From positions 1 through 64,000 of the forward strand of contig QPMI01000706.1 of NCBI GenBank assembly GCA_004431415.1: a stretch of 64,000 nt of DNA, read 5' to 3'. Within the stretch, counting starts at the first letter, position 1. Every line of letters starts with the position of its first letter. Made by a program: the position numbers and the translations under genes. Origin of the DNA: Cyanophora paradoxa. Taxonomy: Eukaryota > Glaucocystophyceae > Cyanophorales > Cyanophoraceae. Positions 42,424 to 55,273 of the stretch are shown one piece after another. A model generated the notes under the pieces. The model saw only the letters and a list, made by a program, of their open reading frames with translations. It did no database searches and was not told the origin of the DNA.

Positions 42424-43296
42424 ATGAACTTCAAATTAAAAAATTTACGTCTCTCCAGATTAAATCAAGAAAAATCCTCTTCAGTAACTTCTTTTTTTTT
42501 CATTCAAGAACTTTTTGTCTTAGTGAAAAGGTTATTTATTCAATTAAAACGTCGTCCTATAACATTAATTTCCGGTATTTTACAACCCTTATTATGGTTA
42601 ATTTTATTTGGAGCATTATTTCAAAAAGCCCCATTTGCAATTTCAAATTTAGAAAATAATTATCTTCAATTTTTTTATCCTGGAATTTTGGTCTTTACAG
42701 CATTTGCTGGTTCTTTAAATTCAAGTTTGCCATTGATTTTTGATAGAGAATTTGGATTTTTAAATCGTTTATTAGTCGCGCCACTTAATTCCCGTTTTTC
42801 AATTTTATTTTCTTCTGCTTTTTTTATTAGTGTTCTTAGTTTTATTCAAGTTTTTTTTATTATGTTATTTGGCGTATTCTTAGGAATACAATTACCTCCA
42901 TTTAAAAGTCTAATAGTTAGTTTCTTTTTTCTTTTTTTATTAATAATTGGTATAACTACTTTTAGTATTTTATTAGCTTTACTTTTACCAACCCATATTG
43001 AATTAATTGCTGTTATTTTTGTATTGAATTTACCATTATTATTTTCAAGTACAGCTTTAGCTCCTTTAGATTTTATGCCAAGCTGGTTACAAATAATTAG
43101 TTGTTTAAATCCTTTAACTTATACAATAGAACCAATTCGTTTTTTATATTCGCATTCAAGTTGGCTTTTTTCTTCTTCCTTATTTGAGTTGTCTTTCTTT
43201 TCTATTAATATAGGACAAAGTTTAATAATATTAATTATTTTTGATTTAGTCGGTTTTCTTTTATTTAAAAAGATTCTTAAATCAATTTTCATTTAA
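42424..43296 (+). CDS. ycf38: ABC-2 type transporter permease Ycf38
   Basis: 290 residues. A basic N-terminus, then about six membrane helices. RRPITLISGILQPLLWLILFGALF, YLQFFYPGILVFTAF, FDREFGFLNRLLVAPLNSR and SCLNPLTYTIEPIRFL are ABC-2 family landmarks and match Ycf38. Substrate unknown; no ATPase partner (ycf-type ABC ATP-binding gene) lies beside it. Confidence 0.9.
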   Translation: MNFKLKNLRLSRLNQEKSSSVTSFFFIQELFVLVKRLFIQLKRRPITLISGILQPLLWLILFGALFQKAPFAISNLENNYLQFFYPGILVFTAFAGSLNSSLPLIFDREFGFLNRLLVAPLNSRFSILFSSAFFISVLSFIQVFFIMLFGVFLGIQLPPFKSLIVSFFFLFLLIIGITTFSILLALLLPTHIELIAVIFVLNLPLLFSSTALAPLDFMPSWLQIISCLNPLTYTIEPIRFLYSHSSWLFSSSLFELSFFSINIGQSLIILIIFDLVGFLLFKKILKSIFI

Positions 43297-43472
43297 GAAA
43301 TATTAAATTTCTACTAAATTTTTCTTTATTCCGTTTTGAAGTATGTTATCTATTAATATTCTTCAGTTAAAATATAAAAAAAGAAAATCATTTTTTAAAT
43401 CTTTTTCAGTCTTTCGAATGTTAGAAAGTAAAAAATATTATATATTATTGTTTTTTCGAAGGAGTTTAGTCG

Positions 43473-45002
43473 ATGGGACTACCCTGGTACCGTGTACATA
43501 CGGTTGTACTTAATGACCCTGGTCGTTTAATTGCTGTACATTTAATGCATACTGCACTTGTTGCAGGTTGGGCTGGCTCAATGGCCTTATATGAAATTGC
43601 TGTTTTTGATCCTTCTGATCCTGTATTAAATCCAATGTGGCGTCAAGGTATGTTTGTATTACCTTTTATGGTTCGCCTTGGTATTACAAATTCTTGGGGC
43701 GGTTGGACTATTAATGGTGAAAACGTTACTGATCCAGGATTCTGGAGTTTTGAAGGCGTAGCAGCTGCTCATATTGGCTTATCCGGTTTACTTTTCTTAG
43801 CAGCTATTTGGCACTGGGTATATTGGGATCTTGAATTATTCCGCGATCCACGTACTGGTGAACCAGCATTAGATTTACCTAAAATGTTTGGTATCCATTT
43901 ATTTTTATCTGGTTTACTTTGTTTTGGATTTGGTGCTTTCCACTTAACTGGTTTATTTGGACCAGGGATGTGGGTTTCTGATGCATATAGTATAACTGGA
44001 AGAGTTCAACCAGTTGCTCCTGCATGGGGACCAGAAGGATTTAATCCTTTTAACCCAGGTGGTGTTGTTTCTCATCATATCGCTGCTGGTATTGTTGGTA
44101 TTTTAGCTGGTTTATTCCATCTAAGTGTTCGTCCACCACAACGTTTATATAAAGCACTACGTATGGGTAATATTGAAACAGTATTATCTAGTAGTATTTC
44201 TGCAGTATTCTTTGCTGCTTTCATTGTTGCTGGTACTATGTGGTATGGTAGTGCAGCTACTCCAGTGGAATTATTTGGTCCTACCCGTTATCAATGGGAT
44301 CAGGAATACTTCCATCAAGAGATGGAACGTCGTGTTCAAAAAGATGTAGCAGCAGGAGCTTCTTTATCTGAAGCTTGGAATCGTATTCCTGCAAAACTAG
44401 CTTTCTATGATTATATTGGTAACAACCCAGCTAAAGGTGGTCTTTTCCGTGCTGGTCCAATGAACAAAGGTGATGGTATTGCAGAATCTTGGTTAGGACA
44501 TGCTACATTTAAAGATAAAGAAGGTCGTGAACTAACTGTACGTCGTATGCCTACTTTCTTTGAAACATTCCCAGTTGTTTTAATTGACAAAGATGGCGTT
44601 CTACGTGCGGATATCCCATTCCGTCGTGCTGAATCTAAGTATAGTATCGAACAAATGGGTGTTACTGTTAGTTTTTATGGTGGAAAATTAGATGGTCAAA
44701 CTTTCACTGATGCACCTACTGTTAAAAAATATGCACGTAAAGCGCAATTAGGTGAAGCTTTTGAATTTGATCGTGAAACTTTAAAATCTGACGGTGTATT
44801 CCGTAGTAGCGCTCGTGGTTGGTTTACTTTTGGTCATGCAAGTTTTGCATTAATTTTCTTCTTTGGTCATCTTTGGCATGGCGGTCGTACCTTATTCCGT
44901 GATGTATTTGCGGGTATTGGTGAAGAAGTTACTGAACAAGTAGAATTCGGTGCATTCCAAAAAGTAGGTGATAAAACTACTCGTAAACAAGAGGCAGTAT
45001 AA
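43473..45002 (+). CDS. psbB: Photosystem II CP47 antenna protein
   Basis: 509 residues. Six membrane helices and the large lumenal loop. [24 protein letters not shown] at the start; chlorophyll-binding histidines in [35 protein letters not shown] and [17 protein letters not shown]-terminal [28 protein letters not shown] (positions 453-480). Strong GAAGGAG site. psbT follows. Confidence 0.99.
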   Translation: MGLPWYRVHTVVLNDPGRLIAVHLMHTALVAGWAGSMALYEIAVFDPSDPVLNPMWRQGMFVLPFMVRLGITNSWGGWTINGENVTDPGFWSFEGVAAAHIGLSGLLFLAAIWHWVYWDLELFRDPRTGEPALDLPKMFGIHLFLSGLLCFGFGAFHLTGLFGPGMWVSDAYSITGRVQPVAPAWGPEGFNPFNPGGVVSHHIAAGIVGILAGLFHLSVRPPQRLYKALRMGNIETVLSSSISAVFFAAFIVAGTMWYGSAATPVELFGPTRYQWDQEYFHQEMERRVQKDVAAGASLSEAWNRIPAKLAFYDYIGNNPAKGGLFRAGPMNKGDGIAESWLGHATFKDKEGRELTVRRMPTFFETFPVVLIDKDGVLRADIPFRRAESKYSIEQMGVTVSFYGGKLDGQTFTDAPTVKKYARKAQLGEAFEFDRETLKSDGVFRSSARGWFTFGHASFALIFFFGHLWHGGRTLFRDVFAGIGEEVTEQVEFGAFQKVGDKTTRKQEAV

Positions 45003-45166
45003 TTAAAATTCAGGATTTTATATAAATAAATTAATCGAAAAAAAGGATAGCTCTATATCTTTAATATTAGAGATATTTATATATTTTTCGAATAAGATTA
45101 TCAAAATAAAATCTTGAAATATTTTTCAATCTTTTGTTTTTACATTATAAACTTTAGGATGTTCAT

Positions 45167-45262
45167 ATGGAAGCATTAGTTTACACTTTCTTATTAGTGA
45201 CAACTCTCGGAATTCTATTCTTTTCAATTATTTTCCGTGACCCACCTCGTATTAATCAATAA
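45167..45262 (+). CDS. psbT: Photosystem II protein T
   Basis: 31 residues by eye: [20 protein letters not shown], then [11 protein letters not shown]. Typical PsbT, at the PSII dimer interface. 164 bases after psbB. Confidence 0.96.
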   Translation: MEALVYTFLLVTTLGILFFSIIFRDPPRINQ

Positions 45263-45279
45263 TTTTATATTTTCTCAAT

Positions 45280-45317
45280 AAAAAAGTATTCTCTAAATTT
45301 TTAGAGAATACTTTTTT
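45280..45317. terminator. Bidirectional terminator between psbT and psbN
   Basis: 18-bp perfect stem (45280-45297 with 45300-45317), a near-zero loop, A and T runs at its ends. Serves psbB-psbT on + and psbN on -. Confidence 0.8.
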
Positions 45318-45319
45318 TT

Positions 45320-45451
45320 TTAATCTTCGTGTTCTTCAAATGGATCTCTTAAGTTTTTTGAAGGAGGACCAAAAGCCGTATAAATAGAGTAACCGGTAAT
45401 TCCAAGTAGTGCTGCAGAAATAAAAATACTTAAAAAAGTTGAAATTTCCAT
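45320..45451 (-). CDS. psbN: Photosystem II assembly protein PsbN
   Basis: 43 residues by eye on the minus strand: [20 protein letters not shown], then [23 protein letters not shown] (21-43). [17 protein letters not shown] is the PsbN hallmark. Assembly/repair factor rather than PSII subunit. Opposite psbT, as in all plastids. Confidence 0.97.
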   Translation of the reverse strand: MEISTFLSIFISAALLGITGYSIYTAFGPPSKNLRDPFEEHED

Positions 45452-45507
45452 GATTTTAATGTTAATTTTTTTTTATTATAATAAAAATTAATAATTTTTT
45501 TATTTTG

Positions 45508-45563
45508 TATAAATCTATAACGATGATTATATATATATATATAATCATCGTTATAGATTTATA
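45508..45563. repeat. Perfect 56-bp palindrome in the psbN/recO-like divergent spacer
   Basis: 28-base arms with no mismatch and no spacer: tataaatctataacgatgattat at 45508-45530 mirrors 45541-45563 around a central (at)5. It is 57 bases before psbN and 37 before the downstream start. Could be a cruciform, an operator or an RNA end. Confidence 0.85.
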
Positions 45564-45599
45564 ATATAATCATATTATTTTTTTTGGATTGTTTTAAAT

Positions 45600-46421
45600 A
45601 TGTTATTTGCAAGTAATGCCATTATTTTAAAAATAAAGCAGCGAAACAGTAATAGTTATATATATACTTTATATACGTACGAAGAAGGTTTAAAAGAAGT
45701 AATTATTTTTACAAATCAAAAAATTTTATGTTCGAATTTAAAATTATATCGTATTTATTTTGTTCTTTTTAAGAAAGGAGCTCCTTGGGATCAAATTCAA
45801 CGCTTGTACCCTTTATTTTTTTATCCAAAAATTGAACAAAACCCTTTAAAAATGATTGTTTTAGAGTATTTAAGTGAATTGATTATTTATCAATTATATA
45901 GTCCAGAAAATTGTACTTTTATTTATTTTATTTTTCATTATACGTTGTTTCAATTAAATATTTGTTCAAACAATATGATATTGCCAATTTTTATTAGTTC
46001 GTTATATTCGTTACTTAAATTTTTAGGTTGGGAACCTGAATTATCTAATTGTGTTTATACGGGAGAAAGTTTAAACAGTGAAAACTCTAATTTGACTGAC
46101 TCAAAGATTGGATTTAGTGCGTCTTATGGTGGAATAGTAAAGTTGAATGTCTTACCTAAACAAGAATATATTGGTTTTTTTAATAAAGACGAATTATCAT
46201 TTTTACAAATGATAATTAATGAATCTATTTGGGAGTGGAAATTTAAAATTTCCTCCGAGGAATGTAATAAAATGTTAATACACATTGAATTTTTATTATG
46301 TCAATTTATTGAATATCAAATACGGAAAAGAATATTTTCTTCAATTAAATTAAATAAAATTTTTTGCGAATCAATCGAATATTGGGAAAGATTAAATGAT
46401 AAGAAAAGTGATTTTAATTAA
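45600..46421 (+). CDS. recO: RecO-like DNA repair protein (tentative)
   Basis: 273 residues. The N-terminal part ANAIILKIKQRNSNSYIYTLYTYEEGLKEVIIF-like OB-fold (4-36) and the central SLYSLLKFLGWEPELSNCVYTGESL followed by IGFSASYGGIVK follow the bacterial RecO pattern (LL.LLGY.P.L..C..CG..L, F....GG..C). RecO anneals SSB-coated DNA and loads RecA in gap repair. The second zinc cysteine position is Thr here (CVYTGE), so no zinc site is expected. Very AT-rich, diverged. hemA follows after 135 bases. Identification rests on motif resemblance only. Confidence 0.6.
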   Translation: MLFASNAIILKIKQRNSNSYIYTLYTYEEGLKEVIIFTNQKILCSNLKLYRIYFVLFKKGAPWDQIQRLYPLFFYPKIEQNPLKMIVLEYLSELIIYQLYSPENCTFIYFIFHYTLFQLNICSNNMILPIFISSLYSLLKFLGWEPELSNCVYTGESLNSENSNLTDSKIGFSASYGGIVKLNVLPKQEYIGFFNKDELSFLQMIINESIWEWKFKISSEECNKMLIHIEFLLCQFIEYQIRKRIFSSIKLNKIFCESIEYWERLNDKKSDFN

Positions 46422-46556
46422 AAAACTTTTTATTCATGTTTCCTTTTATCTTTCATTTAGCTTACTTTTAAGACTTCGTTATTTTACATCTATATTTGTA
46501 TTTTTACAGATATAATTAAATAGTTTATAATATAAATAAAAAATTATTAAAAAAAA

Positions 46557-47855
46557 ATGAATATTATTGTTGTTGGTTTAAGCCATAAAACAGCACCTGT
46601 AGATTTTAGAGAAAAATTAAGTATTCCTAAAGTTCGTATTGGGGAAGCTATTCGTGAATTATGTAATTATCCTCATATTGAAGAAGTAGCAATTTTAAGC
46701 ACTTGTAATAGACTTGAAATCTACCTATTAACTTCTGATACGTATCAAGGTATACGTGAAGCTACTCAATTTTTAGCTGATTCTAGTGATTTATCTTTAC
46801 CTGAATTGCGCCAACATTTATTTATTTTATTACATCAAGATGCTGTAATGCATTTAATGCGTGTAACTGCCGGCTTGGATAGTTTAATTATTGGAGAAGG
46901 TCAAATTTTATCTCAAGTAAAACAGTGTTATCAACTTGGTCAACAATATCAAGGTATTGGTCCTGTTTTAAATAATATTTTTAAACAAGCTATTTCAGCA
47001 GGAAAAAGAGTTCGAACCGAAACACAAATTAGTACTGGAGCTGTATCAATTAGTTCTGCAGCAGTAGAATTAGCTCAAATTAAAAAGCAAGATTTACGAA
47101 CAGCTAATATTACAATTTTAGGTGCAGGCAAAATGTCTCGCTTATTAGTTCAACATCTTTTATCTAAACGTGTAAAAGATATTAATATTGTTAATCGTTC
47201 TGTAGAAAGAGCAAAATTATTAGTAGATCAATTTAAAGAAGCAAATATTAATATTTATAATTTATCAGAATTAAAAACAATTTTACAAAATTCAGATATT
47301 GTTTTTACTGGAACGAGTTCTCAAGAACCAATAATCACACCAGAATTAATAAACGATTGCGATAATCTTCCTTCTGAATTAATGCTTTTTGATATTGCTG
47401 TTCCTCGAAATGTTGATCCAAATGTTAGTCAATTTGACAATATTAAAGTTTTTAATGTAGATGATTTAAAAGTAGTGGTTTCACAAAATCAACAAACCCG
47501 ACGTAAAATGGCAAAAGCAGCGGAAATTTTATTAGAAGAAGAATTATCTGCATTTAATATTTGGTGGGGTTCATTAGAAGCAATTCCAACTATTAATAAA
47601 TTACGTGAAAAAGCAGAAATTATTCGAGTTAAAGAACTTGAAAAAGCTATATCACGTTTAGGTAATGAATTTGTATCTGATCACCAAGAAATTGTTGAAT
47701 CTTTAACACGTGGAATTGTAAATAAAATTTTACATGATCCAATGGTTCAATTACGTGCTCAACAAGATATTGAAATTAGAGGACGAGCTTTAAAAATCTT
47801 ACAAACTCTATTTAATTTAGATACCATAAAAAATGGGATGTCCCCTACTCTTTAA
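46557..47855 (+). CDS. hemA: Glutamyl-tRNA reductase
   Basis: First step of tetrapyrrole synthesis: reduces glutamyl-tRNA(Glu) to glutamate-1-semialdehyde with NADPH. 432 residues, full length. Catalytic Cys50 in [26 protein letters not shown] at the start; [25 protein letters not shown]-binding [12 protein letters not shown]-terminal dimerisation helices. It supplies precursors for haem, chlorophyll and the phycobilins used by apc proteins here. Plastid-encoded hemA is a glaucophyte feature; it is nuclear in plants and most algae. Confidence 0.97.
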   Translation: MNIIVVGLSHKTAPVDFREKLSIPKVRIGEAIRELCNYPHIEEVAILSTCNRLEIYLLTSDTYQGIREATQFLADSSDLSLPELRQHLFILLHQDAVMHLMRVTAGLDSLIIGEGQILSQVKQCYQLGQQYQGIGPVLNNIFKQAISAGKRVRTETQISTGAVSISSAAVELAQIKKQDLRTANITILGAGKMSRLLVQHLLSKRVKDINIVNRSVERAKLLVDQFKEANINIYNLSELKTILQNSDIVFTGTSSQEPIITPELINDCDNLPSELMLFDIAVPRNVDPNVSQFDNIKVFNVDDLKVVVSQNQQTRRKMAKAAEILLEEELSAFNIWWGSLEAIPTINKLREKAEIIRVKELEKAISRLGNEFVSDHQEIVESLTRGIVNKILHDPMVQLRAQQDIEIRGRALKILQTLFNLDTIKNGMSPTL

Positions 47856-47904
47856 AAAAAGAATAGTAATGAGGCTGTATACAATCTCATTACTATTCTT
47901 TTTT
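47855..47904 (+). terminator. Terminator after hemA
   Basis: 19-bp perfect stem (47855-47873 with 47886-47904), 12-base loop. The stem begins at the last base of the hemA stop codon. Confidence 0.75.
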
Positions 47905-47997
47905 AATATAAATCACCTTAAATTTTATTTATGGTATTTTGCTTATTTATTTTTCTAGATAGGATATTGATTAGCTTTAATTAATAAATTAACTTTA

Positions 47998-48342
47998 TTA
48001 AGGAATGGTTTTTAAAATTTCCATAAATGCATCTTTATCATAAATCGCTAATTGAGAAAGACTTTTTCTATTTAAAATAATATTAAGTTTCTTTAAACTT
48101 CCCATTAATTTACTATAGGTCATACCTTCTAAACGTGCGGAAGCATTAATACGTGCAATCCATAAAGCACGAAAATCACGTTTACGTTTATTACGATCAT
48201 TATAAGCATAACGTAACGCTTTCATTACTTGTTGGTTTGCAACACGGAATAAACGAGAATGAGCACCTCTAAATCCACTAGCTAATTTTAAAATTTTCTT
48301 ACGACGTTTTCGGGCAACATTCCCACGTTTTACTCGAGTCAT
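47998..48342 (-). CDS. rpl20: Ribosomal protein L20
   Basis: bL20, 114 residues. [26 protein letters not shown] at 1-26, [23 protein letters not shown] at 46-68. Basic. Follows rpl35 with a 45-base gap, as in the bacterial infC-rpmI-rplT order (infC not seen). Confidence 0.98.
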   Translation of the reverse strand: MTRVKRGNVARKRRKKILKLASGFRGAHSRLFRVANQQVMKALRYAYNDRNKRKRDFRALWIARINASARLEGMTYSKLMGSLKKLNIILNRKSLSQLAIYDKDAFMEILKTIP

Positions 48343-48387
48343 TTTTTAGAAATTCCTTTTTTTTTATTTAAACTTAAAAAATAAAAT

Positions 48388-48585
48388 TTATAAATATGGT
48401 AACATTAAATAAATTTTTTTAGTATCACCTGGGCTTGCGATCACTACTTGTGATAATTGACGTTTTCTATTTGTGCTTTTTTTCTGTAATAAGTGACTTC
48501 GAAACGCTTTACGACGACTAATTTTTTTATTACCTACTGCTTTATAACGTTTAGCTGCTGCTTTACGTGTTTTTAATTTATACAT
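48388..48585 (-). CDS. rpl35: Ribosomal protein L35
   Basis: bL35, 65 residues. [37 protein letters not shown] covers 1-37 and matches the L35 consensus ([19 protein letters not shown]). Start of the rpl35-rpl20 pair. Confidence 0.96.
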   Translation of the reverse strand: MYKLKTRKAAAKRYKAVGNKKISRRKAFRSHLLQKKSTNRKRQLSQVVIASPGDTKKIYLMLPYL

Positions 48586-51540
<2,955 letters not shown>

Positions 51541-51629
51541 TTCTTTAAATAATTTTGTTATTTATTAAAGATTGTGACTAATTTGTGCTATAAGATTTTT
51601 TAATTAAAGTAAGTTTTATAGTAACAATT

Positions 51630-51720
51630 AATGGATACTTATGAGTAAATACTTTTTACCTATAGGTATCCATTTTGTTCATAGAAAGTATTGACGGATC
51701 CATTCATATAATTTACTCAT
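51630..51720 (+). promoter_or_regulatory. Leader before apcA with alternative RNA stems
   Basis: Hairpin A pairs 51630-51643 with 51661-51674 (14 bp, two G-T) plus an inner 5-bp stem. Hairpin B pairs 51641-51650 with 51711-51720 (10 bp perfect) and uses bases of A, so the two exclude each other or form a pseudoknot. The 246-base apcE-apcA spacer has no ORF. A control role is inference. Confidence 0.4.
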
Positions 51721-51786
51721 TTATAGTATTATAGAAATTGGTTCCAAAGCCCATAACTTTTTATTCCTTTTAAAAGAACCTATCTT

Positions 51787-52272
51787 ATGAGTATCGTTAC
51801 CAAGTCTATTGTTAATGCTGATGCTGAAGCTCGTTACCTTAGCCCAGGCGAGTTAGATCGTATTAAAAGTTTTGCTGCGTCTGGCGAAAGACGTTTACGT
51901 ATTGCACAAATTTTAACTGATAACCGTGAACGCATCGTTAGAGAAGCTGGTCAACAACTTTTCCAAAAACGCCCTGATATCGTTTCCCCTGGTGGTAACG
52001 CATATGGTGAAGAAATGACTGCTACTTGTTTACGTGACTTAGATTATTATCTTCGTTTAGTAACTTATGGTGTTGTTGCTGGTGATGCAACTCCAATTGA
52101 AGAAATTGGTTTAGTTGGTGTTAAAGAAATGTATAATTCTTTAGGTACTCCAGTAGCAGCTGTAGCAGAAGGCGTTCGTTCCGCTAAGAGTGTAGCAACT
52201 GGTTTACTTTCCGGTGATGATGCTGCTGAAGCTGGCTCTTACTTCGATTACGTGATTGCTGCTTTACAATAA
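51787..52272 (+). CDS. apcA: Allophycocyanin alpha subunit
   Basis: 161 residues. Phycocyanobilin is attached to Cys81 ([18 protein letters not shown]). [26 protein letters not shown] at the start is standard. Forms (alpha-beta) discs in the core with apcB, 39 bases downstream. Codon use is strongly biased to C-ending codons (ttc, tac), a sign of high expression compared with the AT-rich neighbours. Confidence 0.99.
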   Translation: MSIVTKSIVNADAEARYLSPGELDRIKSFAASGERRLRIAQILTDNRERIVREAGQQLFQKRPDIVSPGGNAYGEEMTATCLRDLDYYLRLVTYGVVAGDATPIEEIGLVGVKEMYNSLGTPVAAVAEGVRSAKSVATGLLSGDDAAEAGSYFDYVIAALQ

Positions 52273-52311
52273 AATTTTTGTAATTTTAACAAACTGTAAG
52301 GAACTGAACTT

Positions 52312-52797
52312 ATGCAAGACGCTATTACTGCTGTAATTAATGCTGCTGATGTACAAGGTAAATATCTTGATACTGCATCTGTAGAAAAATTAAAAAGCTA
52401 TTTCCAAACTGGTGAATTAAGAGTTCGTGCAGCTGCAACTATTGCTGCTAACTCTTCTGCAATCATTAAAGAAGCTGTAGCTAAATCCCTTCTTTATTCC
52501 GATATCACCCGTCCAGGTGGTAACATGTACACTACTCGTCGTTATGCTGCATGTATTCGTGACTTAGATTACTATGTACGTTACGCTACTTATGCAATGC
52601 TTGCAGGTGACACATCTATTTTAGATGAACGTGTATTAAATGGTCTTAAAGAAACTTATAACTCTTTAGGTGTACCTGTAGGTGCAACTATCCAAGCAAT
52701 TCAAGCTGCTAAAGAAGTAACTGCTGGTTTAGTAGGTCCTGATGCTGGTAGAGAAATGGGTATTTACTACGACTACATTTCTTCTGGTTTAGGTTAA
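52312..52797 (+). CDS. apcB: Allophycocyanin beta subunit
   Basis: 161 residues. Chromophore Cys81 in [18 protein letters not shown]; Asn71 (PGGNMY) is the site that is N-methylated in beta subunits. [20 protein letters not shown] start. AAGGAACTG site upstream. Ends apcE-apcA-apcB; apcC is not next to it. Confidence 0.99.
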   Translation: MQDAITAVINAADVQGKYLDTASVEKLKSYFQTGELRVRAAATIAANSSAIIKEAVAKSLLYSDITRPGGNMYTTRRYAACIRDLDYYVRYATYAMLAGDTSILDERVLNGLKETYNSLGVPVGATIQAIQAAKEVTAGLVGPDAGREMGIYYDYISSGLG

Positions 52798-52827
52798 TTC
52801 TTTAATCAAAACTTTTTTTATTAAGAA

Positions 52828-52880
52828 TATATATAAATATCTACTCCTCTTTTTAAAAGAGGAGTAGATATTTATATATA
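52828..52880 (+). terminator. 26-bp hairpin after apcB
   Basis: Arms 52828-52853 and 52855-52880 are exact reverse complements with one base between them, so the top few pairs must open. A G/C-richer centre (ctactcctc) is unusual here. Followed by long (at)n runs to about 52920. Confidence 0.8.
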
Positions 52881-53037
52881 TATATATATCTATCTATAAA
52901 TATATATATATATATATTTATGTTTTTTTGTTTCTTTGATTAATTACAAATTCAATAATTAATAAAAAAAATAATCATTTCTCTTCTAATGACTGATAAA
53001 CTTTAAACAAAGACTAAAATAATTTTTATAAGTGTTC

Positions 53038-54003
53038 ATGAGTATATTAGTAATTGGTGCTACAGGCACCTTAGGACGACAAATTGTTCGATCTGCATTA
53101 GATGAAGGTTATCAAGTTCGTTGCTTAGTACGAAATTTACGAAAAGCGGCTTTTTTAAAAGAATGGGGAGCAAAATTAATTTGGGGAGATCTTTCCCAAC
53201 CTGAAAGTTTATTACCAGCATTAACTGGGATAAGAGTAATTATTGATACTTCTACTTCTCGCCCTACAGATCCCGCTGGTGTTTATCAAGTTGATTTAAA
53301 AGGAAAAAAAGCTTTAATTGATGCAGCTAAAGCTATGAAAATTGAAAAATTTATTTTCTTTTCAATTTTAAATTCTGAAAAATATTCCCAAGTTCCATTA
53401 ATGCGAATAAAAACTGTAACGGAAGAATTATTAAAAGAATCTGGCTTAAATTATACAATTTTTAAACTTTGTGGCTTTTTCCAGGGTTTAATAGGTCAAT
53501 ATGCTGTTCCTATTTTAGATCAACAAACAGTGTGGATTACTACTGAGTCGACTTCAATTGCATATATGGATACAATTGATATTGCCCGTTTTACTTTACG
53601 ATCTTTAGTTTTAAAAGAAACAAACAATCGTGTTTTTCCATTAGTCGGAACACGAAGTTGGAATTCCGCTGATATTATTCAATTATGTGAACGTTTATCC
53701 GGCCAAAATGCTAAAGTTACACGTGTGCCTATTGCATTTTTAGAACTTGCTCGAAATACTTCCTGTTTCTTTGAATGGGGATGGAATATTGCTGATCGTT
53801 TAGCATTTACTGAAGTACTATCTAAAAGTCAATTTTTTAATTCTTCAATGGATGAAGTTTATAAAATATTCAAAATTGAATCAACTTCTACCACAATATT
53901 AGAAAGTTATTTACAAGAATATTTTAGCCGAATTTTAAAACGTTTAAAAGAAATTAATTCCCAACAAAGCCAAAAGAAAAAAACTAGTGATTTATTTGTT
54001 TAA
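53038..54003 (+). CDS. ycf39: PSII assembly factor Ycf39 (atypical SDR)
   Basis: 321 residues from ATG at 53038; a GTG two codons upstream is open, but MSILVIGATGTLGRQIVR is the expected start. Rossmann fold with NAD(P)-binding GATGTLG (7-13), RCLVRNLRKA, and the SDR region FIFFSILNSEKY/PLMRIKTVTEELLKESGLNYTIF (residues 109-150). In cyanobacteria Ycf39 works with high-light-inducible proteins to hand chlorophyll to new D1. The C-terminus is lysine/glutamine-rich. Confidence 0.95.
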   Translation: MSILVIGATGTLGRQIVRSALDEGYQVRCLVRNLRKAAFLKEWGAKLIWGDLSQPESLLPALTGIRVIIDTSTSRPTDPAGVYQVDLKGKKALIDAAKAMKIEKFIFFSILNSEKYSQVPLMRIKTVTEELLKESGLNYTIFKLCGFFQGLIGQYAVPILDQQTVWITTESTSIAYMDTIDIARFTLRSLVLKETNNRVFPLVGTRSWNSADIIQLCERLSGQNAKVTRVPIAFLELARNTSCFFEWGWNIADRLAFTEVLSKSQFFNSSMDEVYKIFKIESTSTTILESYLQEYFSRILKRLKEINSQQSQKKKTSDLFV

Positions 54004-54011
54004 AGTTTTTA

Positions 54012-54091
54012 TGGGTGAGGAGGGATTCGAACCCTCATGGAATACCGTCACATTTTGAGTGTGATGCGTCTACCAGTTTCGCCACTCACCC
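54012..54091 (-). tRNA. trnL-CAA: tRNA-Leu (CAA)
   Basis: 80-nt class II tRNA on the minus strand. Acceptor GGGTGAG/CTCACCC, anticodon stem TCACA/TGTGA around CTCAAAA (anticodon CAA), short variable arm, T loop TTCGAAT. Convergent with ycf39. Confidence 0.95.
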
Positions 54092-54307
54092 TTTTTTTAT
54101 TTGTAGTAATTATAGTTATTTAAAAGTTTTTAATTTAAAATTTTTATTTTTAGCTTTCTATAGAAAAAAATTAATAATACATAATAGAATTAATTTATGT
54201 AAATGTTATAATATATTATTATATCTCTCTTCCCAGATATATGTTTTTTATTATTAAATATTTGAAGAATCAACATTAGAAATATTAATAAAAATAGTTT
54301 ATTTTTT

Positions 54308-54691
54308 ATGCACACACAACAATTAATTAGTCAAATTGAATCTCAATATCTAAAGGATAATTTACCCGAGATTTGTGTAGGAGATACCGTTAAAGTCGGT
54401 GTTTTAATTCAAGAAGAAGATAATAAAAATAGTGGCGAGAAAGAACGTATTCAGTTTTATGAAGGCGTTGTTATTTCTTTATCCAAATTAAAAAATATTA
54501 ATGGTACAATTCGTGTTCGTCGAATTTTACAAGGTATTGGTATTGAGCGTACTTTTTTAGTTCATTCTCCATTAATAAAAAGTATTAATATTATTCGTCG
54601 TTCTAAAGTTCGTCGTGCAAAATTATATTATTTACGCACTCTAACTGGAAAAGCAACTCGTTTAAAACAACGTTTTGATCAAGCATTATAG
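54308..54691 (+). CDS. rpl19: Ribosomal protein L19
   Basis: bL19, 127 residues. [33 protein letters not shown] at 25-57 and [35 protein letters not shown] at 76-110 are conserved. Kept in red-algal and glaucophyte plastids. Confidence 0.96.
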   Translation: MHTQQLISQIESQYLKDNLPEICVGDTVKVGVLIQEEDNKNSGEKERIQFYEGVVISLSKLKNINGTIRVRRILQGIGIERTFLVHSPLIKSINIIRRSKVRRAKLYYLRTLTGKATRLKQRFDQAL

Positions 54692-54760
54692 ATTGATATA
54701 CTAAAACTTTTTAGGTATATAATAATTTAATTTTTTTTATATTATTTTATACCTTTTTTT

Positions 54761-54834
54761 GGAAACATAGCTCAGTTGGCTAGAGCGACACGTTGACATC
54801 GTGTAGGACGCTGGTTCAATTCCAGTTGTTTCCA
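54761..54834 (+). tRNA. trnV-GAC: tRNA-Val (GAC)
   Basis: 74-nt cloverleaf. Acceptor GGAAACA/TGTTTCC, anticodon stem ACACG/CGTGT around TTGACAT (anticodon GAC), T loop TTCAATT. The second valine tRNA in the window. Confidence 0.95.
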
Positions 54835-54933
54835 TCTAAAGTAAGTTCAAAAAAATAGGTTTTGAATAAAAAAGTATGTATCTTTTTTTATAAATTTGTA
54901 AAATACAATATAGTAATTAATTTTGATAAACTT

Positions 54934-55035
54934 ATGGGTAAAGAAATTTTTAATACTGCAGTAATTTGTTTCACTTTAACATTAATTGGATTAAGTCTTG
55001 GTTTTGTTTTATTAAAAATTCAAGGTGATGAATAA
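54934..55035 (+). CDS. petM: Cytochrome b6f subunit VII (PetM)
   Basis: 33 residues by eye: MGKEIFNTAVICFTLTLIGL, then SLGFVLLKIQGDE. The GFVLLKIQGDE end and single helix fit PetM (Ycf31). Nuclear in plants, plastid-encoded in glaucophytes and red algae. Confidence 0.9.
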   Translation: MGKEIFNTAVICFTLTLIGLSLGFVLLKIQGDE

Positions 55036-55061
55036 ATATATTTCAATTCCATAATAATTAA

Positions 55062-55100
55062 AAAAAAATATCATGATGATTTTTATCATGATATTTTTTT
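55062..55100. terminator. Terminator after petM
   Basis: 16-bp perfect stem (55062-55077 with 55085-55100) flanked by A and T runs; also suits trnR-CCG on the other strand. Confidence 0.75.
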
Positions 55101-55118
55101 ATTAAATTATAAATAAAA

Positions 55119-55191
55119 CGGGCATGGAGGGATTCGAACCCCCGACCATCAGAACCGGAATCTGGCACTCTATCCTCTAAGTTACATGCCC
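55119..55191 (-). tRNA. trnR-CCG: tRNA-Arg (CCG)
   Basis: 73-nt cloverleaf on the minus strand. Acceptor GGGCATG/CATGCCC, discriminator G, anticodon CCG in loop TTCCGGT, stem CCAGA/TCTGA with a C-A mismatch at its base, T loop TTCGAAT. Confidence 0.93.
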
Positions 55192-55273
55192 CAACCATCG
55201 TTTAGATTAGATTTTTTATAAATTTTAATTTATTGTTAATTATTTAAAATTCTAATTTTTATTTTTAACGTTA

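Noticed and set aside
51691-51712. Possible sigma70 promoter before apcA (TTGACG and TATAAT)
   Set aside because: The spacing is only 10 bases; no -10 box at 16-18 bases from the TTGACG.
54015-54257. 80-codon ORF after ycf39
   Set aside because: It begins inside the trnL-CAA gene (antisense) and continues into AT-rich spacer.
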